Shown piece after piece: positions 51,124 through 64,000 of a DNA stretch of 64,000 bases. Below the pieces are notes generated by a model. It ran no database searches. It was not told where the DNA came from and worked only from the letters and a program-made list of their open reading frames with translations. Position 1 is the stretch's first letter; each line of letters opens with the position of its first letter. A program made the translations under genes and the position numbers. The DNA comes from Aphis gossypii (Eukaryota > Arthropoda > Insecta > Hemiptera > Aphididae): positions 19,073,260 to 19,137,259 of the forward strand of contig NC_065530.1 of assembly GCF_020184175.1 (NCBI RefSeq), written 5' to 3'.

Positions 51124-51129
51124 GTTAAT

Positions 51130-52990
51130 TAAGAAATGTTTTTAAATGTTAGTTATTGGAAGAAAGTTACTGAATATTTTACAATATATAGAACAACTAT
51201 ATAGCTAGTAGTTAATAAATAACATTCCAATTTGTAAGGTTTGATGAGAATTAAAATTTATTTATTTTTGTTATGCAGATTGAAATATTTTATTTCCTAT
51301 TCAGAAACAATTAATTAAATACACTATGTCTACAATATAATCCTGTAGATACCAGGTAATATAAAATAAGTAGCTCATCAACATTATATAAAGAGGAAGA
51401 TCTCTACAATGATCATCAGTTTTCTTGAGATCACAAGTATTGAGCAGGAACTCTTATATAATTTTTATACAGTGAATAAATTTCATATTTTTCTTTTACC
51501 AAAAAGTACATTTATACATAGGTATTAATTTTTATTGTAAATTTTAAGTTAATATGTTTTAACTTCCAATTTATTACTGTTAAATCTTCAAAATGCAAAT
51601 ATTGTTAGTTGTTCGATATTATTATAGCGTGACACCTTTTGTTACAATATGTAATACATCTATTTTTTAAAGGTAAATATTATTGATTAGAACCATTAAA
51701 TTTTTACAAATATTTTTTTTGTGTTATTGGATTTCATAAAAAGTATAAATGTTTTTAGCATTTTATTTATATTGGTATGAACAAATTTAGTAAATACATT
51801 TACAGTTTCTAGATTGATATTCGCAACTTCTTATTTTTTAATATTAAGTACCATAAGATCATTCATAGCACTGGTAGTGCACAAATATGCATAAATTCTT
51901 TTGAGCGATGAAAAAATCTTCCATCTTCCAATGAAATTTTTATCGATAAGGTTTTTGCCAATGAAATAATTTTTAATTTTTGGTGAAAGTGATAGGAAAA
52001 ACTTTTAGGAATATTACTATAGCATCCAAAACAACATTATAATATGTGTCATGTTTAATATAAATAAAATAAAATTTAATTTTAATTATGTAAAAGCATA
52101 TTTCAGTAAGTCAATTTGGACTAAAAGTAAAGTGAACAATTTTATACCCTGATGCCCCTTAACAAAAAAAAAAAAAATATGTCTCCATTTGAAAATTAGT
52201 ACTTAAGTTTTGGTTCTAGTTTGGAAAAAACTAAAATGACACTACTGCTCTAACTCTACAGGTTATTATATGTAAGATTAATACACCACACTTTTTCTAT
52301 TATATACTTTGTTCAGTTTACTTCAAGTAGGATATAAATATATGTAGGGCTGGATTTAGGGGAGCAGACGCGAAGGCTTTATAAAATGCAATCTTAAAAC
52401 CTCAAATTCTTAATTCACCGTAGATCCAAACTTAGTGTAACTACAAGGGCTTTTATTATGATAAACCGGCGATAAGCCTGAAAAGGTATCACGGCTATAG
52501 ATAATAAATTAAACGATTTTTTAATGAAAAATAAATTAATGGTACAAGATTCTTCCTTTAAAAGCAACTATGAGTAACTGTTCAAAAAATACTTATAGTT
52601 GACCTCATCCCTAAAAATTAATTTATTCATAAATAACCCAATTAATAATTATTTTATTATATTCTGTGATAATGATTATTATTATTATAGTGCTGATAAG
52701 AAAATACATATTGTCATATTATTATTTATTGAAATTTGGATAGGTTATAAACTTATAAATTGTAACTTTAAACTTATAGGTATTCATCAGTCAACACCAA
52801 TAGTCGATATACTATTAAGGTTCAGGAAATCTTGCTGTTTTAGAACCCCTCGGGTATTGACAATTAAAAAATCGATTTTTTAAATAATAACACTTTTAGT
52901 GTTCGATATAACTTATTAGTAAATTAATCGACAATGTTTAGTATTGTGTAACTATACATTGATAAGTAAAAATCAAGTCAAATCAACAAA
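51130..52990. other. Intergenic DNA between PXMP2-like and Canopy genes
   Basis: No supported gene. 'agggctggatttaggggag' at 52346 resembles an end of hAT-type MITEs, but no partner end was found. The open frame 52599-52883 has no motif. Confidence 0.4.
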
Positions 52991-53877
52991 ATGATTTTGT
53001 TAATAAAGTCATTAGTTTTTATACTGTTTATAGCTAAATCATTGAGTACTACGTCAGAGGATGGTGTTAAATATGCCAATAAATGTGAAGGTTTGTTGAA
53101 TATAATATTAGATATTATTGTTGGTTAATTTTTCAATTTAATAAATTATATGTATTGTTTAAGTTTGTAAAATATTGGCAGAAGAATTAGAGGGTCGTTT
53201 ACAAGAGACCGGTAAGACTAGTGAATATTTAGAGCTTGGTTACTCAATAGATCAACCAAAAAAGAAAAAAGAGTACAAAAAATCGTGAGTTTCAAAATTT
53301 CATAATTACTTATTGGTTTTTATAAAATATGTTTATATTTTGTCCTTAAGGGAACTGCGTTTAGTTGAATCATTAGATGGCCTTTGTGAAAGAATACTGA
53401 AGTATAATATTCACAAAGAAAGAACTGATAGTACACGATTTGCTAAAGGAATGAGTCAAACTTTTCAAACATTACATGGCCTTGTGTAAGTTAATCATTA
53501 TTATTGTAAATTCTGTGTATCATATTAAGTTATAAATACATTTTTCTAAAAGGAATAAAGGAGTAAAAGTTGAACTTGGAATACCGTATGAACTTTGGGA
53601 CAAACCTTCAGTTGAAATTACAAATATGAAAACTCAGGTAGGTTTTCATTTAAAATATTAAATGATAAATGTTAAATATAATAACATTTTTTTTTTAAAG
53701 TGTGAAGATTTGTTGGAAACCTATGAATCAGATATAGAGCAATGGTATTTTAATGATCAAGTTGAAAGCTTAGGAAATTATTTATGCAAAGATCGCGCAT
53801 TGAAGGATTCAGATAAAAAATGCTTAGATGAGGCTCCACCTAAAGGAGATACAAGACAGATAAATCAAGAATTGTAA
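52991..53877 (+). CDS. Canopy-family ER protein (CNPY3/4-like)
   Basis: Five exons, 52991-53090, 53164-53284, 53351-53485, 53553-53637 and 53701-53877, encode 205 residues. Canopy proteins are saposin-like ER luminal proteins; CNPY3/4 assist folding of Toll-like receptors. A hydrophobic signal peptide (MILLIKSLVFILFIAKSLS) precedes a cysteine pattern of the family: KCEVCK, LCERIL, CEDLLETYE, LCKDRAL and KCLDEAP. Landmarks are CKILAEELEGRLQETGKTSE, YLELGYSID, a lysine-rich KKKKEYKKS, RFAKGMSQTFQTLHGLV and GVKVELGIPYELWDKPSVE. The C-terminus is NQEL, reminiscent of a weak KDEL-type retrieval signal. Splice phases all agree. CNPY3 versus CNPY4 cannot be separated here. Confidence 0.88.
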
Positions 53878-54083
53878 AGGTTAGATTAGTATAGTTAGGT
53901 ATATTTTGTTAATATTTCATAAACATTATCATTGAAAATATGTATAGGATTTTAAATGTATTAAATATTAATAGTGTAATCTTATGAGATCTAAAATTAT
54001 TTATTTATAATAATGAATCAAGTAAATATGGAAATCGGTTAATTTTCATCTTATTATATTCTTTATGTTATTGAATATAAAAC

Positions 54084-54089
54084 AATAAA
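54084..54089 (+). terminator. Poly(A) signal of the Canopy gene
   Basis: AATAAA about 207 bases after the stop, in 'aaaacaataaatttaatg'. Confidence 0.4.
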
Positions 54090-56248
54090 TTTAATGTAGT
54101 ATTTTATATCTTATGAATATAATAGTAAACATGTCCAAGTTTTATTGTAAATAATTATTACATATTTACTTCATTTGTTAAAATTAAATATATTTTGATA
54201 ACTTATCCTTAATATCATTGATCTACTTTATAATCAATGTCCAATGATAGTATTCAACTAATTATTTTAAGTAAACATTTGTAATTTGTGTGCCTTAAAA
54301 ATGAAATATTTGTTTTATATTTAATTATGATTAAATGAACACATTTTATAACTCAACTATAAGTAATCTTTGTAAATATCAAATTTGCTTATTGTTTTAA
54401 TTATATACAGATTGTAAATTTTCTTTAAAGAAAAAAATGACTACTATTTTAAATAAGCTTATTTTGTATTCCCAAGATGGCAAAATAATTACCTTATGTG
54501 CCATACTTAGGCTAAGTTTTAATATAAATTTGTAAAACATATCTTTGTAAAAAATAACCATAGATAGCAGATTCTAGTGGAAAAATGTTGGTATTGTTTA
54601 AATTTTATAATTAAATATTAGTGATATTCCTATTTCCAACTCATGTGTCTGAATTTATATTATATTTTTAAAATTAAAAACTCATTTAAGGTGTATTGTT
54701 TATTCAATTTGGATGTTTCATAGTACTAATACATATTTATAAAAATTAATATGATAAAATATATGACAACAGCTACTAAAAACTGCTAAAAACAATATAC
54801 TGAAGTAATAGGATTTTTATCTCTAATTTTCACCGTTGAGACACAAAATAATTAACAATAGTATGATTATTATTTATTATTATTCAAACTTCCCAATAAA
54901 AATCAAAAATACCAATTTTAAGATAAATTTTTAGTTCATATAATCATATGTCATGATGAGTGGTGATGATCAATGACCGATGACATTCAGTTATTTATGT
55001 AACTGCCAACCAAATATAACAGTGTTATCTGTTGGTATTTGAGTTTTAGTAAATATGAAAAAAAACATACATATTATATTATTATATTTTCTGTAACGGT
55101 ACTTAGTTTCATTCATGTGACATAAAACATTATATTCACTTGAACACACTAGGTATCATTTAACGGTGAAAATTGAAAAATGTAGTATATTTTTATGTAA
55201 ACCAAACAGTTTTCTTTAAACAATTATGAAATGTTTATAATATAAAACAAAGTAAAATATTTAAGATTTAAATTAACATTTTATTAAATGTTCAGTATAC
55301 ATAAATTTCATCTCAATATTCTAAAAACCACTGAATAAACTATTAAAACATTTTTTTAAATAGAGAAAAAATAGTTACAATAACACAATTATATAACAAA
55401 TGTACCCTAATATTATATTTATGTATTTCATCATTAGATAAAGATGATAAATAATTCATATATTTTCAATTTCACATTAGGCTGTAAAACAGATTTAAAA
55501 ATTAATTCAATAAGATTTTAAATAAGTACAAATATTTGTTCAATTGTCATATTATGAAATATGAATGAAATACAACATAATAACAGCATACTTAAAATGT
55601 TATCATACAGTGTGTAACAAAATTAAATTTGAATAATTACACAGTTACAAAGTGTTGGTATATGTCTGGTGTATTGTGTGTATGATTTTGAATCATGTAT
55701 ACTATAGATTCTATTTAAGAATTTAACAATAATATAATTTGTATTAAAACAAAATATATTTCCTGAAATTTTGCTTAATGCCTATACTAAAAATAATTAG
55801 TAATAATAAAGTTTCAGAAAACATAATTTGTAAAACCTAACACTTACTAATAAATCTCAATAAATGTGGGATTTTCCAAATTATTGACTAGAAATGGGTA
55901 AAAATATATTAGTTATAATCTAAAAAATATTTCACAACCGTAAATAGCGTATTATTAAGTTATTTAACATTGTTTCTAAAAGCATAAATAAATTATTGTG
56001 TGTAAAGAATTGTATTTTATTATCAATACTCTTCTCTAACTTTTATATTATTTTAAAATCTATTAAAAGTATATATCTACATCCATTCAGAATTAGAACA
56101 AAATGGTAGATTGTTTCATTTTTATATTGGTCGAAAATTGATGTGTTCTATTGGACATTTATAAATACTGTTTTGGTGGCGAGTTAAGAATGATTGACTA
56201 GTTTCTGCACATAATATAAAAAAAAAAAAAAATTATTAGTATAAAATA
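54090..56248. other. Intergenic DNA
   Basis: AT-rich. A 13-bp inverted pair, AATTTTCACCGTT (54825-54837) and its complement (55162-55174), could be the ends of a ~350-bp MITE, but no target duplication was confirmed. No gene is seen. Confidence 0.4.
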
Positions 56249-56254
56249 TTTATT
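56249..56254 (-). terminator. Possible poly(A) signal of the MAGUK gene
   Basis: Minus-strand AATAAA, 41 bases beyond the stop at 56295. Other AATAAA words lie further downstream, so a longer 3'UTR is possible. Confidence 0.3.
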
Positions 56255-56294
56255 TAATACCTAAGAATTAAAAATGATGTGCTTACTGTTAAAA

Positions 56295-59200
56295 TTACTG
56301 TAACCAAGCAGCAGGTGCCCATAATGGTTCGGTTTTTAATTTATGGTCTGCTTCTAATAGTTGCTCCAGAGCTGACTTGAAATCATCATTTACTATTATT
56401 TCATCAAACCAATGATCATAAAGAAATTCTATTCGCTTGGAACTCCTTAGAATCTCATTGAACTCATCATCCTAAATATGATTTCATATAGTTTGCTAAT
56501 TTTTTTTTTATTAATGCACACTTACTGTAAAACCTCTAGAATTTGTTTCATCAAATGTTGACATAGCAAATGCTGCATTTCTAGTTGATTTTAATATGTC
56601 AAATACTGGTGGCTTAATATATACAATGTAAGGTTTTATATCAGGATTGCGTAACATTTTTAATGCCTTTAATAAATAAATATTTAAATATTTTAGAAAC
56701 TGAAAATAACTATTGTAATAAAAGTACAGATTTTGAATTCTACCTGATAATGTGGATTTATAATACACGTAAGTCCGGAACGTATGATTGATTTAACACT
56801 TTCTAAAGATGTGCCATAAAGATTGCCTTTGTATTCACCAAATTCTAAAAATTCACCACGGGCTATTTGTTCTTCCATCAATTCTCTTGGGACAAAATTG
56901 TATTCTTTACCATTTACTTCTCCGGGCCGAGGAGATCTGGATGTGTCTATAAAATTCAAAAAAAAATAAATTACATTTATTACTTATTTTTTATGTATCT
57001 TCTATTGTTGGTTTTTATTTTATTTTTTTTATTTGATAAAAAATACATATAGTCATTTAGGTACTAAATTTAAGCTATAAAGAGTTGTTTAAATAATATT
57101 TATAAATTTATGTTCTACTCACGTGGTACAGGTGTATGATATTTGTCAGGATTTAATTCCATAATACGTCTCTTCAGCTCATTTCTACCAACTCCAGGTG
57201 GTCCAACCAAAACGATAGGTCGAGGAAGTTCAGGTCTTGGATACAACTTGACCACTTCTTCATAAGTTGCAATGTCTTCACGGTCATAGTCATCACTTTC
57301 AGCTGCGTCATAGATAACTTTTTTAACACGTGTACGTACCGAACATTCGGACGCCATGTCTTCACCGAGATCGTTCAGAGCGGCCAGTGACCCACATAAT
57401 GGGTCCTTGGCTAATGAACGGTCTGGCAAACATGTCATACCGCCCCCACCAATACAACCCCCATTAATGGTATCCAGGACCCCTGTAATCCGCAAACATA
57501 ACCATATGTTAAATCACAATACACTACTAAAAAAAAAACATGTTAATAAAACAAACAAAAAAATAAAAGGGTAACAAACACACTAAATTAAAAAAAATCA
57601 AAATTAAATTATATTTTATTCTTAAAAAGGAAAAATAAAAAAATAATAACAACAAATGGGTACTTTTTACAGAATTAAATTTATTAGTGATTATTAAAAT
57701 TAAATTAAATTAACTACTATTTAAATGTAAATAGTACATACACTAGAGTTTTTAGTGTTATTACTTATTAATGTAAAATATTCAAACCAACCCCATTCAC
57801 AACCTATAGGTACTAGGTAGGTAATTTATACATAAATTGAAAGCAAATTTAAAATTACTATAGAATACCTATTATACCATAAAAATGTCTAGATACTTAA
57901 AATTTATTCAGTAAAACTTTAAATGGTAATTTACAATTTTATTTATATTCTAAATTTGCATATGGTAGAAGCTGTCATAAGAATAATAAATTACTTTTTC
58001 AGTAAAATTATAGTATTACTAACTTAATTTTAAAGTTTATGAGAATACATTAAGTATAATTGTTTTGTTTTAATTAGAAAAATGAAACGCGCATTTTACT
58101 TACATTTTTTTTTTTGATCAGCCATAGACAATCTTTCATGAATTATTTTACGTTCTTGAAGAGCTTTACTTGGTATAAGTCCAGCTCTCATGTTACGGTC
58201 GCCTTCTTTGCGAGCTTGCCACCTAGATTTATACATTTTAGTAATTTTTCATAAATTTATGTTTATTTACAAAATTTAATAAAAATTACCAATAAGGATC
58301 ATCCTGACTAACGATATGAAGTATCTCTCCTTTGGTAAAACTTAGGCCAGCTTCTTTGCATGGAATGTAAGGATCAACATCAGTGTTAAAATCAAAATAG
58401 GCTCGAACTTTCATTTTGCTTTCTCGTGCTCCACCTTTCGTGTCTGCCGGAATTAGTTTGAATGTTATTGTCCCTTCAGAATGTTGCTATAAATAAACCA
58501 AAACTATTACTTTCCACTTATCTCATAATCAAAATAACTTTTATAATTTGTTTTTATATACTAGTATTTGGAGTACATCTGCCGGTGACTTTCCTTCAAC
58601 ATTAATTCCATTAACTTCACAAACTTCATCACCTACATTTATTAAACCAGATCTGTCTGCAGCACCACCATGCATGACCCTTGCTATAATGATTTTCCCA
58701 TTTTCTTCATCAGTTTTTATTGTGGCACCCTATAATTTTCATAAATTGTGTAAACTTTCAAGTACTCATTGGGATTATTTTTATATTTTTGTTGATTAAA
58801 AGAAATGTTTTTTTATATTTCAAAATAGAATAATTACATAGGAAACTATGATTTATTTTCAAGCTTTACAAATATGTGTTCCACATCCTTCTCATTTCTA
58901 CTTTATGTTGTTTTCTTGTTATTTCCAAGTTTTAAAATACATTTCTTTAATAAATTCATACAAGAAATATCTTTTTAACTACACACAATTATTATGTTAT
59001 TGGGAGGAGGGGGTATTTAGAAGTATTCAGTATTTAGTATTAGCTTATTGGCAATAGTTTAGAAAACTATACAAGTACTGAGTAGTATAAAAACTAGGCC
59101 ATGAAAAATTAGAATACTAATGTAAAACCATGCTCACTTAATTAATGACACGCATTAATTAAATGCAGTGTCTATAAATAATACAGTACAATATTAAGAC

Positions 59201-60390
59201 ACTCATTTCAACCATAGAATTTTCTGCACAATTGTGCAGCAAAATTTTAAAAACTTATAATGGTTTCATAACATTTTAGGCAAATGTACAACCGGTAAAC
59301 CTATCGACCCTACTTACCACAATTGGTTCAGCCGAATCAGGTTCCCCATCCTTGTGAAATGCAAAACAATTAATACAAAAAACAACAGATTAACCATTAA
59401 GAAGTTATGGTTGTGAATTGTTAAAAAATAAAATGCAAATAGCAAAAAAAGAAAAAATGTATTAAGTACGTAAAAATATATATATTAAAAATACAAACAC
59501 AAAAAACAAAACAAAAAGTGGACTAGAATAAAAATAAGACTTTACCATTTTTTAAATAAAAAGCTACAAGCAAATACTATAAGTACAATTTGTGGAGAAG
59601 ATAATCTAGGAATCAAACTCCCTTATTTTTAGTTGATAACAAATTGCAACTACAGTAAATGCCACCTAGTGATGAAGGAACAAGCACTTAAATTAATATA
59701 AATAAAAAAAAAAACAATATTATTAACTGCTATAAAGGAAACATAATCATGCTTAAGACATTTCACTACATATCAGTACCAATGGTTCAGTGCTTTTAAC
59801 CAATTGTACAATCTTGATTGTCTCTTCGTCCTCATCCATTTCTTGAGGAATGTCTGGCAGTCGGGGCAGGTAGTCTTTTTGAGCTACTGCGTCATGGGCA
59901 CACAGAAGTCCCTAAAGTGTTAATCACAAAATCATTATTCAAATACAAATCTATCAGTTTTATATACATACCTGTATATGAGGATTTTGTAATAGTTGAA
60001 AAAGTTGTCTGGATGTATCACTGAGAGCAATCCTGGGCAATATAACTTCCATGACGTCCAATGTAGTTTGCATGGAACTTGACAAGACCGGAGAACATCG
60101 TCGATCGTCACGAACCCGGTCAACAATGGTATTGTAGACTTTGAAAAGAGCGTGCAGTTCCTTACTTTGCAATAAGTTGGACAAAAAGTCCAGTTCTTCT
60201 TTGGATGCGGATATGGCATCTCGTGATCCCACTAACGACTCCAATAGGCCAGCCAAAGCTAAACGAGAAATGAGCACAACTACAGGTCAATATATTAACT
60301 TCATTCAAAGGTTTAATTGTCAGATTTATTGCCGCTCTTCTTACCAGGATCGAAGGCCCCACCGCCGTTCTGTTCCATTGCAACACTCAT
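56295..60390 (-). CDS. metro: MAGUK p55 subfamily, MPP7/metro type scaffold
   Basis: Coding exons 60390-60345, 60258-59972, 59911-59780, 58729-58562, 58486-58290, 58222-58104, 57482-57123, 56946-56744, 56666-56526 and 56471-56295 give 609 residues. p55 MAGUKs scaffold junctional and synaptic complexes through L27, PDZ, SH3 and guanylate kinase-like domains. L27 pair about 17-150 (ELDFLSNLLQSKELHALFKV; LLCAHDAVAQKDYLPRLPDI); PDZ about 155-235 (GATIKTDEENGKIIIARVM, GGAADRSGLINVGDEVCEVN); SH3 about 243-312 (ACKEAGLSF-like CKEAGLSFTKGEIL, QDDPYWWQARKEGD); GK from about 405 (RPIVLVGPPGVGRNELK, HTSRSPRPGEVNGKEY, GEYKGNLYGTS) to ...PLWAPAAWLQ. The HOOK exon (57482-57123) is glycine-rich. MPP3 is the main alternative name. 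Confidence 0.9.
59318..59350 (-). CDS. metro: Likely alternative 33-nt microexon of the MAGUK gene
   Basis: Inside the intron between the L27 and PDZ exons, minus-strand TTTCACAAG|GAT...GTG|GTAAGTAG brackets 33 nt encoding DGEPDSAEPIV. Both junctions are phase 0, as are the neighbouring exons. Inclusion would therefore place eleven acidic residues between EPL and GATIK (620 residues in total), and skipping gives the usual p55 join. Confidence 0.65.
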
Positions 60391-60407
60391 GTCTTTTTAA
60401 CAATACA

Positions 60408-61100
60408 CCTGTAACAAAACAACATCAGAAAGTGGCCCGAAGTTAAATTAATTATTACCATATCATCTTACTTATACGACGGGCATAGCACAACCAGCAA
60501 CAGAAGAACGCCCGTCCACGACAATAATCGTTGACATCACCGTGTCAGCGTGCAGTCCTACACACTAATCACTACAGCGTTGCGGAATGACGTACACACG
60601 GACACGGCGTTTGCATTTAACGGTAGTTTGGTATAAAGTAATAATTTAGCACAATAATTAAGAAAAAGGCATAGGACACAGTAATACAGCTTCGCTTACA
60701 TATAATATCGTGTATTTTGTCTATTTTTTTCTCTTATTTTATTTTTTCCCGCAGGACTGGCTGGCGCGCGCGATCCGATTCTGGGTCAGCTGAAACTGCC
60801 GCAGTGCCGCCAACGCAGGGCGCCTCCCTTCCCCTCCTACTCATCCACTTACTGCACGGTGCACCGTCGTCAGCAGGCCTCGTGGGGCTGCGACCGCCAG
60901 TCCACCGGCAAATCCACAATTTTAATTATAATTATTGATTGTTTTATTATTTTCATCCACGACGCTGGATGTGTGGCGTATCCGATTCCGACTGAATCGT
61001 CGGAACTTTTCTAAGCGCTAAAACCCCGATCGCGACCCATATCCCATCGCTTCCAATCCGTAGTCGCCAGTCGGCTAGGTTTAAAAGGAAAAAAAAATTA
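60408..61100 (-). promoter_or_regulatory. 5'UTR exon and promoter region of the MAGUK gene
   Basis: On the minus strand a GC-rich exon appears to end at GTGCA|GTAAGT (60853/60852). It joins the good acceptor TTTTGTTACAG| before 60408, 18 bases upstream of the ATG. The upstream part of the exon (to about 61050) is CG-rich, as a promoter-proximal exon would be. The transcription start is not defined. Confidence 0.5.
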
Positions 61101-61379
61101 TGTATTTCGTTTTGAGTCCTTAAGGTTTTCAATCATTTTCATTTTGAATTTTGACTACGTCATTTAAATTAGCGTGACCGTTAGGTTTTGACAGTTGCCG
61201 AAACCTTGTGCACGAACTCTCAAAAGTGGCCCTCCAAGGCTCCAACAATTAATAGTCATCCTTTCTGTAATATTGAAGTAATATATTTTTTTTTTCATTA
61301 CTCTTCTAAGTCCTTCACTATTAATCACGAGATTTACGGTGGTCCACGCGTGTAAGTCAAATAAGCATTAAGCACGGGC

Positions 61380-61720
61380 TATATAAGTCTGTTACCGTGG
61401 CCGACCCAGCGCGCAGTTTATGAATAGAAGCGCAACCGTCGCTGCACGGCCGTCCCGCGCGCCGTGTACGGCGTGTCTGTGCGACCGCGACGTCTCACAT
61501 CTGCGTTCTACGTCGTTAGTCGTCGCCACGTCCTCTGTTATTCGTATTCGGTTTTCCGGACGTCAGCGCCGCGACAGACGTCACCGTTCGGCGTCATCGC
61601 GATGGAAACGGGCTCGAAATAACGTCGCGCGCATCCGCCGTATTGCAAATCTGATCGACGCCGTTGTCGCGACATTAATAATAATACGCAGTGTTAGACT
61701 GTGTGATGTGTGAATTATAA
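61380..61720 (+). promoter_or_regulatory. GC-rich TATA/Inr promoter and first-exon region, gene unknown
   Basis: TATATAAG at 61380-61387 is followed by GCAGTT with its A at 61415, about 33 bases from the TATAAG start. CG-dense sequence follows to about 61680. The layout suggests a plus-strand core promoter and 5'UTR. A 97-codon frame from 61420 begins only about five bases after the putative start site and has arginine-rich, GC-driven content, so I do not treat it as a protein. No donor was identified. Confidence 0.4.
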
Positions 61721-64000
61721 TTCGGCCCCAGAAAACTATTTTCCCGGCCTTTAAATTTGTGTCGTCCTTGATAACTGTAGTGATTTTTTTAGGGTATAAA
61801 ATGTGTATCTAAATTATTGATACTGTAAACGCTCGCTTGTTTTGAAGATTTAAATAACTGAGGACACCGTCACTCAAATTAGTACCTAATTACTAGTAAA
61901 CAGAACGACTCATAATTTACTCTTAATAAAAACAGAATATAATATTAAATGTAAAAACAGATTTCGTTTTTGAAAACGTTAATATTATGTCTAACATCGG
62001 TGTTATTCAATTAATCTTTCTCTGCACGACTGCGTCTCTAAAGCAGGAATGCCTCTAATTATTAATTTTATAATTAATAACAGGCCGCTGATCGTTATCA
62101 ACTACGGCTTTCCTAGAAAAGTCTAGACATCCCCCCAAAAATAGATCACCATTGATAATATATATATTATATATATTATAATAATGTATATTATATTATA
62201 GCCGTCGTCAATTTAGATTACAACTTACAGTTTGTGGGGTGTATAATTTCGATTTTCGATTAGGCTATTAGGTGCGCCACCGCAAAAGTTCTCATCGATT
62301 GCTCCGAGTGGCAGTGGAAATGAAATACTTAACTTTTGTTAGTAAATTAGTACCAAAAACGATAAAACATATAACAAATATAAATATAAACTGATAAAAT
62401 ATGCATACGTAATGTATGTATTATTATATATAATAATTAATAGTATAATATATATAGTAGATATACGCATGTATCCAGAAATAGTAGATAGGGAGTGAAG
62501 GGGTAAATGTCGGTCCATGATTTTCCCGTAGACGTCATTGCACATTTGCACGTACGTGATACATACATATTACATATAGACGAAAATAAATTTATAAACA
62601 ATGGTACCTACCTAACTGATAAATCAATGGGAGTAAAATAGAACCGCATATTATTACACGCTTTGATGAGAGTATGGATATAGGGCCTTTGGTGGGGGGA
62701 TTACCCTTTGCCTTTATTCACCAAATCAATATACATAAAATATTTGTTTCCTACATAAAAAGTAATAATAAATATCTATACTTACAAATCGTATTATTAG
62801 TAATTACTATAAATGTTTAAAAAATTGTATTATGATTTATATAGGTACCTACATAATCGTCAATCTTTACTTATTATCATAATAAATAAATATAGTCAAT
62901 TTAGATATACGATGCTAAAAAACAAGAGCGAATATTGTGAATAAGAAGAGTGATACTTTAAACTTAAGATAGTTATCAATAAGTTTCTTTTTATGTTTGC
63001 AATAAATGAATTTTACAATTATTATTTAATTGCAAACTTATCATTTTTGTTATTATAAATTATACTGATAAAGTATCTTTAAAAGTGTGTTTAGATAATA
63101 ATAATAAATGACATGGGATAAAGTATATAGATATTTTTTTTTTACCAAAATTCTATAATATTACGCCATCTGTTGCAATTATTGAACAATACGCTTAAGT
63201 GATAATAGATAAAACAAAATAGTCAGAAAAGACAAAGGGAAGAGGCCTCTCATCGGAGGTACTTCAACGTAAATATAAATTTAAGGTATTAATCCTAAAA
63301 TAATAACAATAGTACAATAGATACATAATAATTATAAATAATAAAGATCATAGCTGAAGCGATACATTTTTTTTTATATTCAGGTCAATAAAGGTATTTA
63401 AACTAATATTGTTTTAGTATTTTTGAGCAAAAATAGCAAATACCCTGCGATTTATAGGTATTAGTTCGATTGTTAACATTATGTTAAATAGAATAATGTA
63501 ATAATATTATAGAATCATAATTATTATAGATCTGCTTTATTACTATGTAGGTATATAACAATAAAAAAAAATGGTGTGCTTATTGGTTTATTTACATAGT
63601 AGGTAATATTCTTTTTTTAGAAACCACCCCTTCCAAAATTTAACCCTGTATCTATAATAGTGTCCCGTCTTTAGATAGGTAGTGTGTAAATTGATCCCGA
63701 GCGACTATTCATAGTAGGTCCGATAATATGTAGCATCGTATAGGATTTCACATTTAACTTATAAACATATTGTATATAAAACATATTTGACGTTAGTTAT
63801 TAGTAAACATTATGATATAGCGTGTTAAAAAATAAATACAATTATTTAATAAAAAGTACTGTAGTAATAAACATTACAAGTCACTATTAAGATTCAACTA
63901 AAAAAAATAATATAATAAACTTGACGATAATTAAGTATAGGCCATAAAGTAACAACAAATTTGAACTTGTAGCTGGAAATTATGTGCTATATCTCCGAGA
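61721..64000. other. AT-rich DNA, possibly first intron of a gene extending rightward
   Basis: No coding exon or clear repeat. A (TA)-rich patch lies at 62155-62200. If the promoter at 61.4 kb is real, this would be transcribed intron. Confidence 0.35.

Noticed and set aside
54825..55174. 13-bp inverted pair AATTTTCACCGTT as MITE ends
   Set aside because: Too short and without a clear target duplication. AT-rich 13-mers can pair by chance over 350 bp.
60773..61013. Plus-strand frame of ~80 codons starting at a splice-acceptor-like TTTTTTCCCGCAG
   Set aside because: The frame looks protein-like and GC3-rich, but the same bases fit a minus-strand 5'UTR exon of the MAGUK gene with a perfect GTAAGT donor. 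No upstream plus-strand exon exists to supply a start.
61420..61713. 97-codon arginine-rich open frame
   Set aside because: It starts within a few bases of the putative transcription start, has no motif, and lies in CpG-rich sequence where long open frames are expected by chance.

Overview
The window is animal nuclear DNA, most likely from an aphid (Hemiptera). It is very AT-rich, has split genes with GT-AG introns, frequent 'taggtac' words, insect-type orthologues and many small transposons. The species cannot be read from the sequence.

Genes, left to right: an ER cyclophilin B (+, 3 exons, 13264-14043) lies tail to tail with PTCD2, a mitochondrial pentatricopeptide protein (-, 7 exons, 19403-14520). 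Next comes a DLK/Wallenda-type MAP3K (-, 13 coding exons, 28700-23661). A GC-rich block at 41.1-42.5 kb holds a probable first coding exon of an unidentified minus-strand gene, with a possible second exon near 35.0 kb. Then follow a PXMP2/Mpv17-family peroxisomal membrane protein (+, 5 exons, 49999-50911), a Canopy-family ER protein (+, 5 exons, 52991-53877) and a p55-type MAGUK of the MPP7/metro class (-, 60390-56295, plus a 5'UTR exon and a likely optional 33-nt microexon). The right edge has a GC-rich TATA/Inr promoter near 61.4 kb with no identified product.

Mobile DNA: a non-autonomous Helitron (3675-4704), hAT-like MITEs with 8-bp target duplications near 20.2-21.6 kb, hairpin MITEs at 15.9 and 47.0 kb, a LINE 3' tail at 6.1-6.3 kb and two decayed LINE reverse transcriptase relics at 16.1 and 37.0 kb.

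The most unusual object is 6308-10969, an almost perfectly palindromic 4.66-kb element. Each 2.33-kb arm carries a reverse transcriptase gene behind what looks like a complete stress-type promoter (CRE, heat-shock element, TATA, Inr and DPE). The element is flanked by a 6-bp direct repeat, CTTATG. The arms appear to differ only by short homopolymer or dinucleotide indels, which break the RT frame at different places in each copy. It may be an undescribed fold-back element whose inverted repeats carry the RT gene, and raw-read support should be checked.
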